NCBI GenBank assembly: GCA_003707065.3
Contig: PPXM03000004.1
Location: 620,001 to 684,000 of the forward strand
Source of the DNA: Trigonopsis variabilis
Taxonomy: Eukaryota; Ascomycota; Trigonopsidomycetes; Trigonopsidales; Trigonopsidaceae
Length of the DNA: 64,000 bases
Direction: 5' to 3'
Shown here: positions 43,332-55,990 of the stretch, in pieces
Layout: each line of letters opens with the position of its first letter
How positions within the stretch are numbered: position 1 is the stretch's first letter
Notes under the pieces: generated by a model
The model's input: only the letters and a program-made list of their open reading frames with translations
Told to the model about the DNA's origin: nothing
Database searches by the model: none
Program-made: the position numbers and the translations under genes

Positions 43332-45287
43332 ATGTCCAACGGCTGGGATTATCTTGGACTTAACGATGAGATAATTAGCGACAATTCTTTGCCTATAGCT
43401 GTTCGGAGGCAAAATAATGAAGAAACATTTCGTCTGGGCGACTGTGTCCTGGTACGGGCCAATCATGCTGACCCTTACATTGGTATTATAGCCTCCTTCA
43501 GTCTTGATGAATCTTCCAAACGAATGGGAGCAACGCTCTGGTGGCTTGAGCGGGCGTCGTCGTTTGGAAAACGAGCTCCTCCTGATGCGGAAGAGAATGA
43601 AATTTACATTACAGATCAATCTGACTGGAACGCTCTGCCTGTATTAATATCTCATGCTTTCGTTATATCTATGGAACAATTCAATAGGCAATATCCGCGA
43701 GGAATAACCCGCCAGATCAAGAAGTCCGGCGAACCCATTCCTTTTATCTGTCGAGCTGGATGTTCAACCGCCAAAGGAGTATTCACCGAGCATTTCAATT
43801 GGCAATCATGGTATAAAGGAAAAGATTCCGATTTTGGGTATATCCGATCGCTTATTGATAACGCAATCAAGCTTCGCAAGGCCGAGAAAAGGCGGGCTAG
43901 GCAATCTGAGAAACAGACTGATGGTCATGAAATTGAATTACCGTCACCAAAACGTATAAGAGTAAGCCAAACGGAACCCGAGGTTCGTCCAGAGAAGCCC
44001 AAGCGACGAAGTACTGGTCGATCAGCTCCAAGTACACGGCACAGGCTGGCGATTGCTCCATTACCAGAGCGAGAAAACGTGCGTGAGCACATAGATAATG
44101 AGCATACTGACGCCGGCACCAAGTTACATGTCGCTGCTGTTCCTGATTCGCTGCCTTGCCGAGAGATTGAATTCCAACAGATTTTGGATGTTCTGGAAAA
44201 TGCAATCGCTGAATGTACCGGGTCCTGTATTTATATCAGTGGCACTCCGGGAACAGGCAAAACTGCCACTGTTAAACAGGTGGTGAGAAAATTGGCCGAG
44301 CTCTCAGAGGCTGGCGAATTGAATGAGTTCAGGTTTCTGGAGATTAATGGAATGCGAGTTGCGGATCCAAAGCATGCTTATGGTATGCTTTGGGAGGCCC
44401 TAAAAGATGAGAAAGTGTCCCCAGACACTGCATTTAAGCTCTTGGAGCAAGAATTCTCCTCAGCCAAACCGAACCGACAGACTATGGTCGTGTTAATGGA
44501 TGAGCTTGATCAGTTAGTGACAAAAAATCAAGGCGTTATTTACAACTTCTTTAACTGGCCGACTTTACCTCATTCAAGACTAATTGTGGTTGGTATTGCG
44601 AACACTTTGGATTTACCAGAGCGAATGTTATCCGCGAAAATTTCCAGTCGTCTAGGGCTGACTCGGATTGCATTTTCTGGATATTCTTATGATCAGTTGA
44701 GGACGATTATCGCTTCTAGACTGCATGGATTGGTAGGAACAACTGTCGCTCCTGAGGCTATTGAATTCGCATCTAGAAAGATTGCGAGCGTCAGCGGGGA
44801 TGCTCGCAGGGCTTTAGATCTTTGCCGACAAGCTGTTGAGCTGGCGGATCCAAGAAATGAGAGTTCTAGCAACGCTAAAGCTGGAGTAGTGAAGATCGAA
44901 CATATTCGACAAGTGATCAGTGAAGCGACCAGCTCTCCTATTCAAGGGTATTTGGAGCGGCTTTCTTTGGCTGGAAAGTTGGTGCTCGTGTCTCTCATGA
45001 CACGGCTTAGGCGCAGTGAAGCAGTCGAAGTGCCCCTAGGAGAGGTTTTCGACGAAGCACAGCGATCGATAGAATCGGGCTCGAACTCGATTGAGCTCAA
45101 AGCGTTGTTAATGGAAGAAAATACTGTCCGCATGCAAGGCTTTATGTTTTCTCTGATGGAGCTCGTCGAGGCCGGAATTGTAATGCATCAAGCGGTCAAA
45201 GGGAGTCTAGGTGCTAAGGTAAAATTGGGTATTAGTGCTGATGAGATTGACCGCACGTTGAAACCCGGACTGGAGAGATTACAATAA
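43332..45287 (+). CDS. ORC1: Origin recognition complex subunit 1
   Basis: Intronless, 651 aa, ATG 43332. An N-terminal BAH domain (about 30-155) begins with FRLGDCVLVRANHADPYIGI, followed by a basic linker with KPKRRSTGRSAP. The AAA+ module follows: LPCREIEFQQI, Walker A YISGTPGTGKTATVKQVV (about 305), FLEINGMRVADPKHAYGMLW, Walker B VVLMDELDQLVTKNQ and sensor IVVGIANTLDLPERMLSAKISSRLG. A C-terminal winged helix ends the protein. Orc1 is the ATP-hydrolysing ORC subunit that loads MCM at origins with Cdc6. The BAH domain separates it from Cdc6. Tail-to-tail with TRAPPC11 (71-base gap). Confidence 0.96.
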   Translation: MSNGWDYLGLNDEIISDNSLPIAVRRQNNEETFRLGDCVLVRANHADPYIGIIASFSLDESSKRMGATLWWLERASSFGKRAPPDAEENEIYITDQSDWNALPVLISHAFVISMEQFNRQYPRGITRQIKKSGEPIPFICRAGCSTAKGVFTEHFNWQSWYKGKDSDFGYIRSLIDNAIKLRKAEKRRARQSEKQTDGHEIELPSPKRIRVSQTEPEVRPEKPKRRSTGRSAPSTRHRLAIAPLPERENVREHIDNEHTDAGTKLHVAAVPDSLPCREIEFQQILDVLENAIAECTGSCIYISGTPGTGKTATVKQVVRKLAELSEAGELNEFRFLEINGMRVADPKHAYGMLWEALKDEKVSPDTAFKLLEQEFSSAKPNRQTMVVLMDELDQLVTKNQGVIYNFFNWPTLPHSRLIVVGIANTLDLPERMLSAKISSRLGLTRIAFSGYSYDQLRTIIASRLHGLVGTTVAPEAIEFASRKIASVSGDARRALDLCRQAVELADPRNESSSNAKAGVVKIEHIRQVISEATSSPIQGYLERLSLAGKLVLVSLMTRLRRSEAVEVPLGEVFDEAQRSIESGSNSIELKALLMEENTVRMQGFMFSLMELVEAGIVMHQAVKGSLGAKVKLGISADEIDRTLKPGLERLQ

Positions 45288-45358
45288 CTTGACTTACGCA
45301 TATACGGCACCATATAATGAGGTCTTAGGGAAGAAGGTTTACTAAATATGATTGGAGA

Positions 45359-48300
45359 CTAGATAGACACGAATATATCACCGGTGCGCTCCGAGATTAA
45401 TCGCGAATTTGCGGGTATAACTGCCAATGTTTTGCTGTAGAAGGTGTCATGAACCTTGACGTTGGGTAGTTTGATCTTTCCGGTTGTCAACGGAAGAGCG
45501 TCATATTCCAGAATATGTCGGCTATAAGGTAAAACTCTTGCCCGAGCTGCCCTAAAACCAGAAACGGCAAACGTATCAGAAGATTCCATTGATATAGCAA
45601 AAGTAAGAGCCAAGTTTGTAGGGTTTTCTATACTATAAATAAGACGATAAACATTATCATCCGGTAAATTTTCAATATCTAATAGCAATCTAGGCTCAGC
45701 TAGGGGCAGGTTCAGTTTAAGAACGGGCAGCGCCAGAGCATTGATACTCGCAAATGGATCTCGCCGCCATTTTAAGATTAATCGTACTTCTAGTAACCCA
45801 TTTCGTCTATCAAGCACCTCTTCATTTTTGGCATCGAAAGTGAAGTATAAGTGGCTTGGCTGCTTGGCAACGAGAACAGGGAATGTGTTTTCTTGGTCGC
45901 GTAGGACAGAGTCCGCGCCTACTGAGCGGATAATTGTGAGTTCACAGTCCGTTAATTCCAGCGGATCTTCCTCCAAACTGGAGATATCAGCTATGAGAGT
46001 CCACTTTCGTGTCATGCAAGGTGTCAAGGTGCTTTCAGGAGACATTGAGAAGAAATTGGGCCAAGGTGCAGGGTTCAGGCGTGGTGCAAATGAATAGTGG
46101 TATTCAAAAGGTTTCTGAACAGGAACTTCAACAGCTAAGGTTTGAATGAGGGGGTTCTCGGGATTATCGTCAACAATATAATTGGCAACCAAAGAAAACT
46201 CGAGAGCCCCAGGATGATTTGGCATTCGAGCTTTTATCATAAGAGGATGAGATTTTCTAGGAGATAAGGAAATGAGAGCAATAGTAGCAGATGACGAGGA
46301 TTCCCAGAAGAGGGACGAATCAGGAGTTTGAGATTCAATGATGACCTCACCGGTGATGGGTCCAACTTCACGATTTTCTATAGTAAGAAATAAGTCAACC
46401 AGTTCACCACATTTTGCTTGTAAAGGCGGTTCGACCGATATATGAACTTTCGGAGGTTGAGGACTGACAATGAATTTCCAGGGAGTCCTGGTATTAATGA
46501 CAGCTGATGACAGCCCTCCGTCATTAGAAAAGTACCACTCAGGAGGAAGAGAGTCAAATCTCAAATGATCGACGGGTAACGGTTGGATGAGTCGATAAGG
46601 GCCAATTAAATAATTGACCGTAATTTGAGTGATAGATGTATCGTCAAGAGTTTTTATAGGAACTGCAATTTGCAATATTAATCGAGAAGATTTCTGGACG
46701 GAAAGGTTCGCCGATCCAACCAGCAGATCGGGGTTTTCTGGTACATCCGCAAGGTTTACTAAACAAACGGGTTCAATGGTTTTAGAAGGATCATGTCGGA
46801 TATTGGATTTCTTGACATTTCCCGAGCTTGGGATTGAAATTGATTCAATGGATACCTGTGACCCAATGGACGAGCGGAAGAAAATAGATAACTGGAAAGA
46901 CATCGATTGACCATTGACTATTTTAGGGAACATAAACACCAGTTCAAGATGGTCAATTATGCTGAAAACTTCGGGTGGAATGAGGATAGGTTGGGGAGTT
47001 TGAGAAGGCGAAGGTAAAGAGGGTAGAGAAGAAGCGGATAATGCATTAGATTCAAAGATAAGAGGTACTAAGGAAGTGACATCGTCCATTTGAGAAACAC
47101 AGTCTATCATGAGTTTCAATATCGGAAGCAAAAGAGTAGGCCAGCAATCCTGACGATAAGGACGACAAGCTTGTTGAAGAAGCGCAAGAGCATCCACATA
47201 TAGTTTCTGTTTGAAGCAAAGCTTTGCGACCTGAGTCCATAAAAAGCATACAAAGCGATGGTTGGTTTCACCTCCTAATTGAAATTCCTTGATACTGGCT
47301 TGATACATGTTGAGAGTCTTCATATCATAATCACTTTTGCTTTCGCTGCTCTTCAAGTAAGTACACTGACTCTCTTTAGAAAGTTTATATAAGTGTTTAC
47401 ACTGCTGAGCGAACTCGGCAGCTCTCCAATAATAAAAGCCGCCGTGATGAAGAATATCAGTCGGGGATGTAGTTTCAATATTAGAAATATAAGGAATATC
47501 TCTGGGCAGAAGTGATTGAGGGGCCAGAGAAAGTAAAGAGCCCACAAGTTCATATTGAGCTTGCAACCAGGTATTAAAAGAAAGACTGGCCGAATCGTCA
47601 CTTGAGTCGCGGACCAAAGCCTCAATGCTAGCCTTATGGATATTAAATTTCCGTTGAGCAAGAGTCGGTAAACTCAAGTACAAATAAAGTCTGACGATTT
47701 TAAAAGCAACTGAATCAAGCAATAATCGAGCTTCATTCCATCGTTGAGAAAATATTTCCATTGATTCCGTTGCAGCCAGTAAACTCTCATACGTGGTTTC
47801 ATATAACCGTACAGCTCCATCGAAATCCAGCTTGAATTCGGTCAACGTGGCAACCTTATATTCATGTCTAGCTTGCCATCCTTCATTGGACAAGTACAGC
47901 CCAGAATTGTCAAGATCATAAGGACTTTTGCTTCTTCGTCGTTTCGCCCGTCGCAGGATGTTATTGTAAAAGTCTAGGCTAGGAAAAAATAAAGTTGCAC
48001 GAATCATTTTAATAAATGTCTCCAGTGTTTTTGTTTGACTGTCAACATATAGCAGCCCCGACTTGGAATCTAACCCGGTAGCTTTGCGCATCTCATATAA
48101 ACGATCACTAGTATTACCTTCATTCATGGGAACTTTTCCCAGAATTAAAACCATTAGTTTGGTGTCGCTTTGGTTCATTAATGCTTTTAATTTCGTCAGC
48201 TCCGATACTAATTCAGCGATTCTATCATCATCGACCATATCGTAACAAGCCAAATGTGCAGCTGGATGATTATACAAGTACCTTGATAACCAGACTTCGT

Positions 48301-48736
48301 TCAGAATTCCATCTGGGTATAGAGGACTCTCTGATGATAAAGGTGACAAGGCCGAATGCTCTTCATTATCTCGTTTCCCATCTCGCCTAAGTGGAAACTT
48401 CTGATTCTGTTGATTAGAGGATGTTAGCTCAAGGGCACATACTCGGCTTATAAGCCTTGTTCTATAAATTGGAACTGGGTTTTTGCCTTTGGTTTTTATT
48501 AGGTCAGAGCTCCATAATTTAATCAATGGGCCGACTAGTTCCTTAGCTAAAGCATCCCTTGGAGTCCATGATACGTCGGGAAATACGCTTTCGAGCTTCT
48601 GAGAGTTTTTGTCTTCGTATTCCTTAGCCAATTGACTATCTGACCTGTGGTCTGTGCCTAATCCACTGATAAATAACAAGGGAATAGGTTGTAAAAAGAA
48701 TTCTATAGGATATAGATCTACTCCCATCTCATTCAT
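45359..48736 (-). CDS. TRAPPC11: TRAPPC11 / foie-gras-domain trafficking protein
   Basis: Intronless, 1125 aa, ATG 48736, the largest gene in the window. The N-terminal 300 residues form a Rossmann-like foie gras region. The diagnostic block is LYLSNEGWQARHEYKVATLTEFKLDFDGAVRLYETTYESL, shown here only in part: NEGWQARHEYKVATLTEF (about residues 300-320). A helical TPR-like segment follows, and the C-terminal half is beta-rich (gryzun-like). TRAPPC11 is a subunit of TRAPP complexes (TRAPPIII in metazoans) that activate Rab1/Ypt1 for ER-Golgi and autophagy traffic. Budding yeast lacks it, so its presence argues against Saccharomycotina. No frame breaks were seen. Confidence 0.85.
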   Translation of the reverse strand: MNEMGVDLYPIEFFLQPIPLLFISGLGTDHRSDSQLAKEYEDKNSQKLESVFPDVSWTPRDALAKELVGPLIKLWSSDLIKTKGKNPVPIYRTRLISRVCALELTSSNQQNQKFPLRRDGKRDNEEHSALSPLSSESPLYPDGILNEVWLSRYLYNHPAAHLACYDMVDDDRIAELVSELTKLKALMNQSDTKLMVLILGKVPMNEGNTSDRLYEMRKATGLDSKSGLLYVDSQTKTLETFIKMIRATLFFPSLDFYNNILRRAKRRRSKSPYDLDNSGLYLSNEGWQARHEYKVATLTEFKLDFDGAVRLYETTYESLLAATESMEIFSQRWNEARLLLDSVAFKIVRLYLYLSLPTLAQRKFNIHKASIEALVRDSSDDSASLSFNTWLQAQYELVGSLLSLAPQSLLPRDIPYISNIETTSPTDILHHGGFYYWRAAEFAQQCKHLYKLSKESQCTYLKSSESKSDYDMKTLNMYQASIKEFQLGGETNHRFVCFLWTQVAKLCFKQKLYVDALALLQQACRPYRQDCWPTLLLPILKLMIDCVSQMDDVTSLVPLIFESNALSASSLPSLPSPSQTPQPILIPPEVFSIIDHLELVFMFPKIVNGQSMSFQLSIFFRSSIGSQVSIESISIPSSGNVKKSNIRHDPSKTIEPVCLVNLADVPENPDLLVGSANLSVQKSSRLILQIAVPIKTLDDTSITQITVNYLIGPYRLIQPLPVDHLRFDSLPPEWYFSNDGGLSSAVINTRTPWKFIVSPQPPKVHISVEPPLQAKCGELVDLFLTIENREVGPITGEVIIESQTPDSSLFWESSSSATIALISLSPRKSHPLMIKARMPNHPGALEFSLVANYIVDDNPENPLIQTLAVEVPVQKPFEYHYSFAPRLNPAPWPNFFSMSPESTLTPCMTRKWTLIADISSLEEDPLELTDCELTIIRSVGADSVLRDQENTFPVLVAKQPSHLYFTFDAKNEEVLDRRNGLLEVRLILKWRRDPFASINALALPVLKLNLPLAEPRLLLDIENLPDDNVYRLIYSIENPTNLALTFAISMESSDTFAVSGFRAARARVLPYSRHILEYDALPLTTGKIKLPNVKVHDTFYSKTLAVIPANSRLISERTGDIFVSI

Positions 48737-49549
48737 TGAGCCCTTTTATATTAGTTTCGACAGGTGACGTCGGGACTTAAGGACTGAGGGTAACGCCTGA
48801 CACAGTGAGTGAGTGATTGAGAGAATCTCCCATTTGAAATCAGACCGAGAGGATTTTGATGCTTCTTACGCTTCTTATACTTTTTAAAAAAAAGATATCA
48901 ATACGGATACTATGAAATATAGGAGGCTCGATTTATATGTGTGGGCGACGATTAAACTACCTTTATCGTGAAGATGAATATTTTCAGATCTGCAATGACC
49001 TTCGATGTAGCAATAATCTATAAGTTCCTGATATCTACCGACAATTTTATGATATATTAAGATTTCTATCTTTAACAAGCTCACTAACTAAGAATAACAT
49101 GGGAAATCCCAAGGATGATTGGAGTATTCTTACTAGGCTTTCTACGGAAACATCTATCCCTAAGCGAACAGAGAAAGAGATTAAAAGCAGCTAGTAGAAC
49201 GAATTGCATGGCATCGTCCGGGCTGATCCCGCTTAAATTATTTCTTGAGTCTCATATGTATTTCACTCGAAGAAGAGTGTCATGTTATTGACTGGTCGAG
49301 TCAGACACGTACAAATGACTCCATTTCTCCAGATGTCCAACTCTTATCGTGGAAGTAGGGATTCTCGCTGGAGCCATTTAGGCCATGGGTGAGTCCGTCA
49401 CCGTCCCGTATGTGTTTCATAATAGGAAGGTTTAGCGTTACATTGACCGATGTCCTTGAGTGTACACTTCCTACTTACCCGGCCACCGTACTTGGCAGTG
49501 GGACTCAGCTTAGCAAGAGAATCGTACTCACTCCTGAGCTCTAACTGGT
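48737..49549. other. Divergent spacer, TRAPPC11 / RXT2
   Basis: About 810 AT-rich bases with no supported gene. A poly-A run near 48885-48893 and scattered short frames only. Confidence 0.5.
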
Positions 49550-50637
49550 ATGGGAAACGCCACTGTTGAAGCAATAACGTACGTTAGACTATTAGAGTGG
49601 TAACTGACGACTAGCCGCCTGAAGGAGGCATTAGCGAGGAATGAAAATGGTTCATAAGAATCTCGAAACCTGTCGACTAATATACAGAAGGTGATGATGA
49701 TCTTAGCGTGGAGGTGTTCAGAACGAATCGAGGAAATAAGTTGAAACGACATGCTAGTTACATGAGCATGGAACAATTGCGGGCCGAGCCTTATAGTCCG
49801 GTAGTGGAGGTAAGCAAGAGGCGGAGGCTGGTATAGGTCTAACGTAAAGATTGTCGAATACGCAAATAAACGAAGAGCAATAGTCCATAAAAAGGAACAT
49901 CTTGACTATGATTCAGATGAGTATGCTTCGGAGCAAGACGATGAAGATGACATATACGATGAAGTCAAGCTAGACGGTGAGTGTTGTAATAGGGTCGGCA
50001 CTATACTGACTTACAAGAAATCCTGGCTCCTATCGAACATCCTTCACAATTACCCAAACATCCAGCTATCTCTAAAGTCTATACTCGAAGCATCCTGGCC
50101 ACTTTATCTCGACGAGCTCTTGATTTTATTTGCACCGAGTCGCAGAATCTGGCCCAATTATCCAGATTACTGACTGTATTTCTGGGTGACGATACGAATT
50201 ATACCCGAACTGAAAACTTGGATTTACCTCCTATTACATTGCCGAAAGTTCCAGTCGGCACCATTTATCCTCGATCACAGGATGAGTTTGACGACCTTGA
50301 CGACCAAGATGACCAATCAACTAATACAAATGGATTGAAGCATGATTCTGAGCATGCAAATACTGGACGAGTCACTAGGAACCAAAACACTGAGCTTGAA
50401 CCATTTTACGCCTTGCCTACTTTGCCGGTTGACCGCGATTTCGGATTCTCTCCTGAGGTCGGAGAAGAGACAAGGCAACTGGCTCAACTGGCCGTCCAGA
50501 AAAGCGAGGAATATACTCGATGCTTGGTCAGGATAAGAATGGGTCTGCTACGCGCTGATCGATACAGACATAAAGTTTATCGATGGTGCCGTGAGGTCGG
50601 AGGTGAAATCAGCGAAGAAGAAGATAATAGGACTTGA
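49550..50637 (+). CDS. RXT2: Rxt2-like subunit of the Rpd3L histone deacetylase complex
   Basis: Five exons: 49550-49578, 49615-49649, 49688-49809, 49850-49976 and 50018-50637; introns of 36, 38, 40 and 41 nt; 310 aa. Only the last exon forms a visible open frame. The spliced N-terminus reads RLKEALARNEN, then TNRGNKLKRHASYM, the hallmark RGNKLK block of the Rxt2 N-terminal domain, then IVEYANKRRAIV, an acidic run, and EHPSQLPKHPAISKVYTRS followed by LLTVFLGDD, all in family order. Rxt2 is a stable member of the large Rpd3/Sin3 (Clr6 complex I) deacetylase that represses promoters. Introns 3 and 4 end in AAG. The C-terminal third is less conserved. The first two exons (29 and 35 nt) rest on phase and splice signals alone. 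Confidence 0.82.
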
Positions 50638-51186
50638 GATGGCTGTAATATTAGATGGTTGTTTAAATGTGGTGACTGTTGTATTGCTATCCCGTAATCT
50701 TCCTCTTTTCTTCGCACCTTCAAGTTAAAATAGCAGAACCAAATTATGCTGCTAGGTTTTGACTTTCTTGTGGAGATTGCTAACGCATGCTTACTCAGGA
50801 CGTAACGGTCATTGAAAGTGTGCTCTACATTGAAAGCTCATTCGTTTTACCTTACGGGTGACTAGTTGCAGGCCTTGAGTCAACGGCGGTAGAGACAAAC
50901 ACAAGCTTTTCGAGTCCGCTGAGAGGCTCTTCAAGGTCCTTTAGCTGAACTAGATAAACCACGGAACATTTGTGACCTTTGACAAACTGTAACATATTTC
51001 TCTCTGTTGTCATGCGACCGTTGTCACAACAACCAGCGCACTTTTTGGCGCGTACACTCTGTCTATTCTCCTTTTGTTTACGTGTAGACTGATTCCTAAA
51101 CAGTCTTCTAGTCTTGCTCCTAGAACGTCCAATACCCTTATATCTGTCTATTTTCCTTGACGCACAACTACTTCTGAGATATCCTA
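50638..51186. other. Spacer upstream of beta-tubulin
   Basis: About 550 bases. A 133-codon minus-strand frame (50852-51253) overlaps it and the first tubulin exon and intron; it ends beside a GTAAGG donor-like site but matches no family I know. It is considered chance unless transcripts show otherwise. Confidence 0.4.
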
Positions 51187-53035
<1,849 letters not shown>

Positions 53036-53085
53036 TAGGCCGACACAATCAAGTTGCATGTTATATAAACAATTGCGTAAAATAT

Positions 53086-54372
53086 TTAGAAAGCCTCGCC
53101 TTTGGCGATCTTGGCCTTACCATACTTCTTAAGGCGAATGGCCTGTACGGCAATGAAGCCCGAAGCGTCACTGGGCTTAAAGTCACCAATCTCATCCATG
53201 GAGGATTCGCTGGCGTCGTACAGCTTCTCGGTCTCAGAATATCGACCGAGAACGATGAAGTTACCCTTGTAAGCAGCGCAACGAACAGTTCCATTGACCG
53301 ACACTTGAGAGGGAGGAATCATGGAGCGAACGTACTCGCATTCAGGAGTAAAGTACATACCGTTGTAGAGCAATCGAGAGTAGGTGGGGGTGACAAAGGT
53401 GTCTCGAATGGCTCGAACTTCACGATCGAGCACAAGACCTTCGAGATCGACGTGAGCTGATCGGAGCAAGGTGAGACCAGGTGTTTCGTAGCAGCCACGG
53501 GACTTAATTCCGATAAAACGGTTCTCGACAATATCGATACGGCCGACACCATTGCGACGAGCGATAGTGTTAGCAGTGAGGAAGACATCAACTGGGTCAG
53601 TGACGGAAATCTTTTGGCCTTTCTCGGTGAAAGTGAGCTTGACAGGAAGACCTTTTTCGAAGACAATATCAAATTCCTCGGGAGTATCAGGAGCATCGGT
53701 AGGATCGATGGTGAGTTTCCACATATCCTTAGGAGGAGTTGTATTAGGATCTTCCAAAATGCCGGCCTCGAAGGAGATATGGGCCAAGTTTTCGTCAGTC
53801 GACCATGGCTTGGCCTTGGTTTGAGTGACGGGAATGCCCTTTTCGGAAGCGTAAGCTAAAAGAGCAGAGCGACCTTCGAAGCGGTTATAGAAGGTGGGGT
53901 CTCTCCAGGGAGCAATGACAACAACATCCGGCTTGAGGGCGTAAAAGGAAAGCTCGAAACGCACTTGGTCATTACCTTTCCCAGTGCAACCATGAGAAAC
54001 AGCAAAGCAGCCTTCCTCTTGAGCGACCTTGATCTGAGCTCGGGCAATGACGGGACGAGCAAGAGATGTTCCCAAGAGATAGACATTCTCATAGATAGCA
54101 TTGGCCTGCACAGCGGGGAAACATTGTTCTTCAATGAATTCCCGGCGAACATCTACTAGGACAAATTTAGAAGCACCAACTTTGAGGGCCTTAGTCTGAG
54201 CAGCCTCGAAGTCCTCCTCTTATCAGTTAGCAAGCCCAGGTAAGTCACACGTACCTTGACCGATATTGCACATAAAAGCAATTACTTCATATCCTTGTTC
54301 GATAAGCCAAGCAAGGATCACTGAAGTGTCCAAGCCGCCAGAGTAAGCTAAACAAACTTTTCCTTTACCCAT
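53086..54372 (-). CDS. ARG1: Argininosuccinate synthase
   Basis: Two exons: 54372-54255 and 54218-53086, with a 36-nt intron ending in AAG; 416 aa. The N-terminal ATP-pyrophosphatase motif [19 protein letters not shown] and the junction [17 protein letters not shown] are exact family features, followed by [17 protein letters not shown] and [19 protein letters not shown]. The enzyme joins citrulline and aspartate with ATP to give argininosuccinate, the penultimate step of arginine synthesis in the cytosol. A TGAGTCA at 54399-54405 lies just upstream. Codon use looks biased as in GDH1, suggesting strong expression. Confidence 0.97.
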
Positions 54373-54809
54373 AGTTGAGAATGAAGGAAATTTTGGCGTG
54401 AGTCAAAGAAAATCGAACTTGATGACAACCAACTGCACGGGAAATAGAGTGGATAAGATAATGGAAAATGCTCATTTATTTCAGGCCAAGACTTGCTGTC
54501 GATTTATATAAGAAAGTGATATAAACATTACACGTAGACGCTTTAATATAGGTATAATCACACATATAGCGGGCTACTTTCTTCTACGGCCAATTAGGAA
54601 AAGTCCGGGTAGCAGGCTCGAGACAGAAAGGCTTATTCGGGAAAGTCGTAGCGTTTTTGATCAGATGGTCTATGAGTTCTGTCGAAACAAAAGTCATATG
54701 ACAAGCCGCCGTTACAGACTTCATGATAGGCCTAGTTGTTGGCCGATAGGAAAGATATAAAAGGTTTGGTTTAGACTAAAGCGTAAAAATAGGTATTCTA
54801 GCCAAAACA
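54373..54809. other. Divergent promoter region ARG1 / RidA
   Basis: 437 bases between two outward starts. It contains the TGAGTCA site close to ARG1 and a TATATAA-like stretch near 54505-54515 and AGATATAAAAGG near 54752. No coding signal. Confidence 0.5.
54399..54405. promoter_or_regulatory. TGAGTCA, Gcn4-type site next to ARG1
   Basis: Exact TGASTCA match 27 bp upstream of the ARG1 start; ARG1 is a classical Gcn4/CPC1 target. It is so close to the ATG that it may lie in the leader instead of the promoter. Confidence 0.3.
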
Positions 54810-55232
54810 ATGACCAGACGAATCCAAGTTCTTACAGATAAGGCTCCTGTTCCTTTAAATGTCTATTCACAGGCTATCAAGTACGGCGACACGGTGTTCT
54901 GCTCCGGTCAGGTAGCACTTGACCCTCTCACGGGTCAACTGGTCGAAGGAGACATCACATTGAGAGTGGTAAGGGTTCATGGAGAAAATTCTGACGTGCA
55001 GCATCAAATCATTAAGAACCTGTCTCATGTTCTTGAGGCGGCAGGCTCTTCCATAGATAATGTACTCAAAGTCAACGTCTTTCTCGCTGATATGAAAGAT
55101 TTCGAGAAGGTCAACTCGGTATATGTCTCATATTTTGGCGAGATCAAGCCCGCTAGAACATGTGTGGCTGCTTACATGTTGCCTAAAGGGACCGACATAG
55201 AGATTGAATGTATCGCTGCAGTGAATGAATAA
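54810..55232 (+). CDS. RidA/YjgF/Mmf1-family enamine/imine deaminase
   Basis: Two exons: 54810-54968 and 55002-55232; 129 aa. The 33-nt intron (GTAAGG donor, CTGAC branch, GTGCAG acceptor) has no stop and keeps frame, so the unspliced frame looks like a 140-aa protein with an 11-residue insert. Splicing gives EGDITLRV/HQIIKNLSHVLEAAGSS, matching family spacing. Hallmarks are YSQAIKYGDTVFCSGQVALD, KVNVFLADMKDFEKVN and the substrate-binding Arg in KPARTCVAAYMLPKGTDIEI. RidA hydrolyses reactive 2-aminoacrylate made by threonine/serine dehydratases and protects PLP enzymes. The N-terminus is not clearly a presequence, so the location could be cytosolic or mitochondrial. Confidence 0.92.
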   Translation: MTRRIQVLTDKAPVPLNVYSQAIKYGDTVFCSGQVALDPLTGQLVEGDITLRVVRVHGENSDVQHQIIKNLSHVLEAAGSSIDNVLKVNVFLADMKDFEKVNSVYVSYFGEIKPARTCVAAYMLPKGTDIEIECIAAVNE

Positions 55233-55990
55233 GCAACGCTTTGTTTGGCATTGGTGTATTGGAGGAGTTAAGAAATATAATCTGTGTTACATTGAAGGTC
55301 CTCGTATGTTTTCTCATGTCTCATACCCCACCAACAACCGCACAGCTCAAAACACGAACATATTCAGGCGCTCCAATAAATCGCCAAAGCCAATCAGACG
55401 TATGAGTGATCGCTTCTACTGTCACAGGCCCTGGAAAGCAGCTAATGTTACCCATATAACACGATATATTAAATGATCTGCGATACATTGGCTAGCACTC
55501 AGCCAAAATACGTCGTCTTGTCGGTGAAAAGCCCTGAATGCTATACCATTTGTAATCAAAGCAATGATATATTCCAAAAAATGTCGATTAAAAGGATGAG
55601 AAGCAATACTCTTACGTTGCGAACAGAGCACGTGTTTAAGTTATGATACGCTTGGGAGTGATAGTTCAACACCAACAGAAGATATTAATAACTCTCGAAC
55701 GCCCTATATAGTGGTGTACAAAGTTTTGTATTCCAATATTCAATACAGAAGGATAAACCTTCGCTGTGTTTGCACGAAGCTCATTCACCCGCTTTACTAA
55801 CACCCGATCGATAGCATTCCAAGTTATAAAGAATCCAAGTTATAGGTCTTACAGCATACCAATGTTTGTTGCACCGCTACGGACCCGTCCCTCTAGGCGC
55901 GTCCCCATAGGCGCTGCTCGCTACACATTTACAACTAGTGTTACTCTAGTCTGGTTCTAGTCAGCGATTTACCCCACACTCTTGACAGTG
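55233..55990. other. Region between RidA and the ABCD transporter
   Basis: About 760 bases with no firm gene. A frame ending at 55960 is rich in Arg, Ser and Thr and presequence-like (from ATG 55861: MFVAPLRTRPSRRVPIGAAR). Splicing from a GTGTTA donor inside it to the TTGACAG acceptor at 55988 would extend the transporter N-terminus in frame. I cannot choose between a leader, a small protein and an extra exon. Confidence 0.35.
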
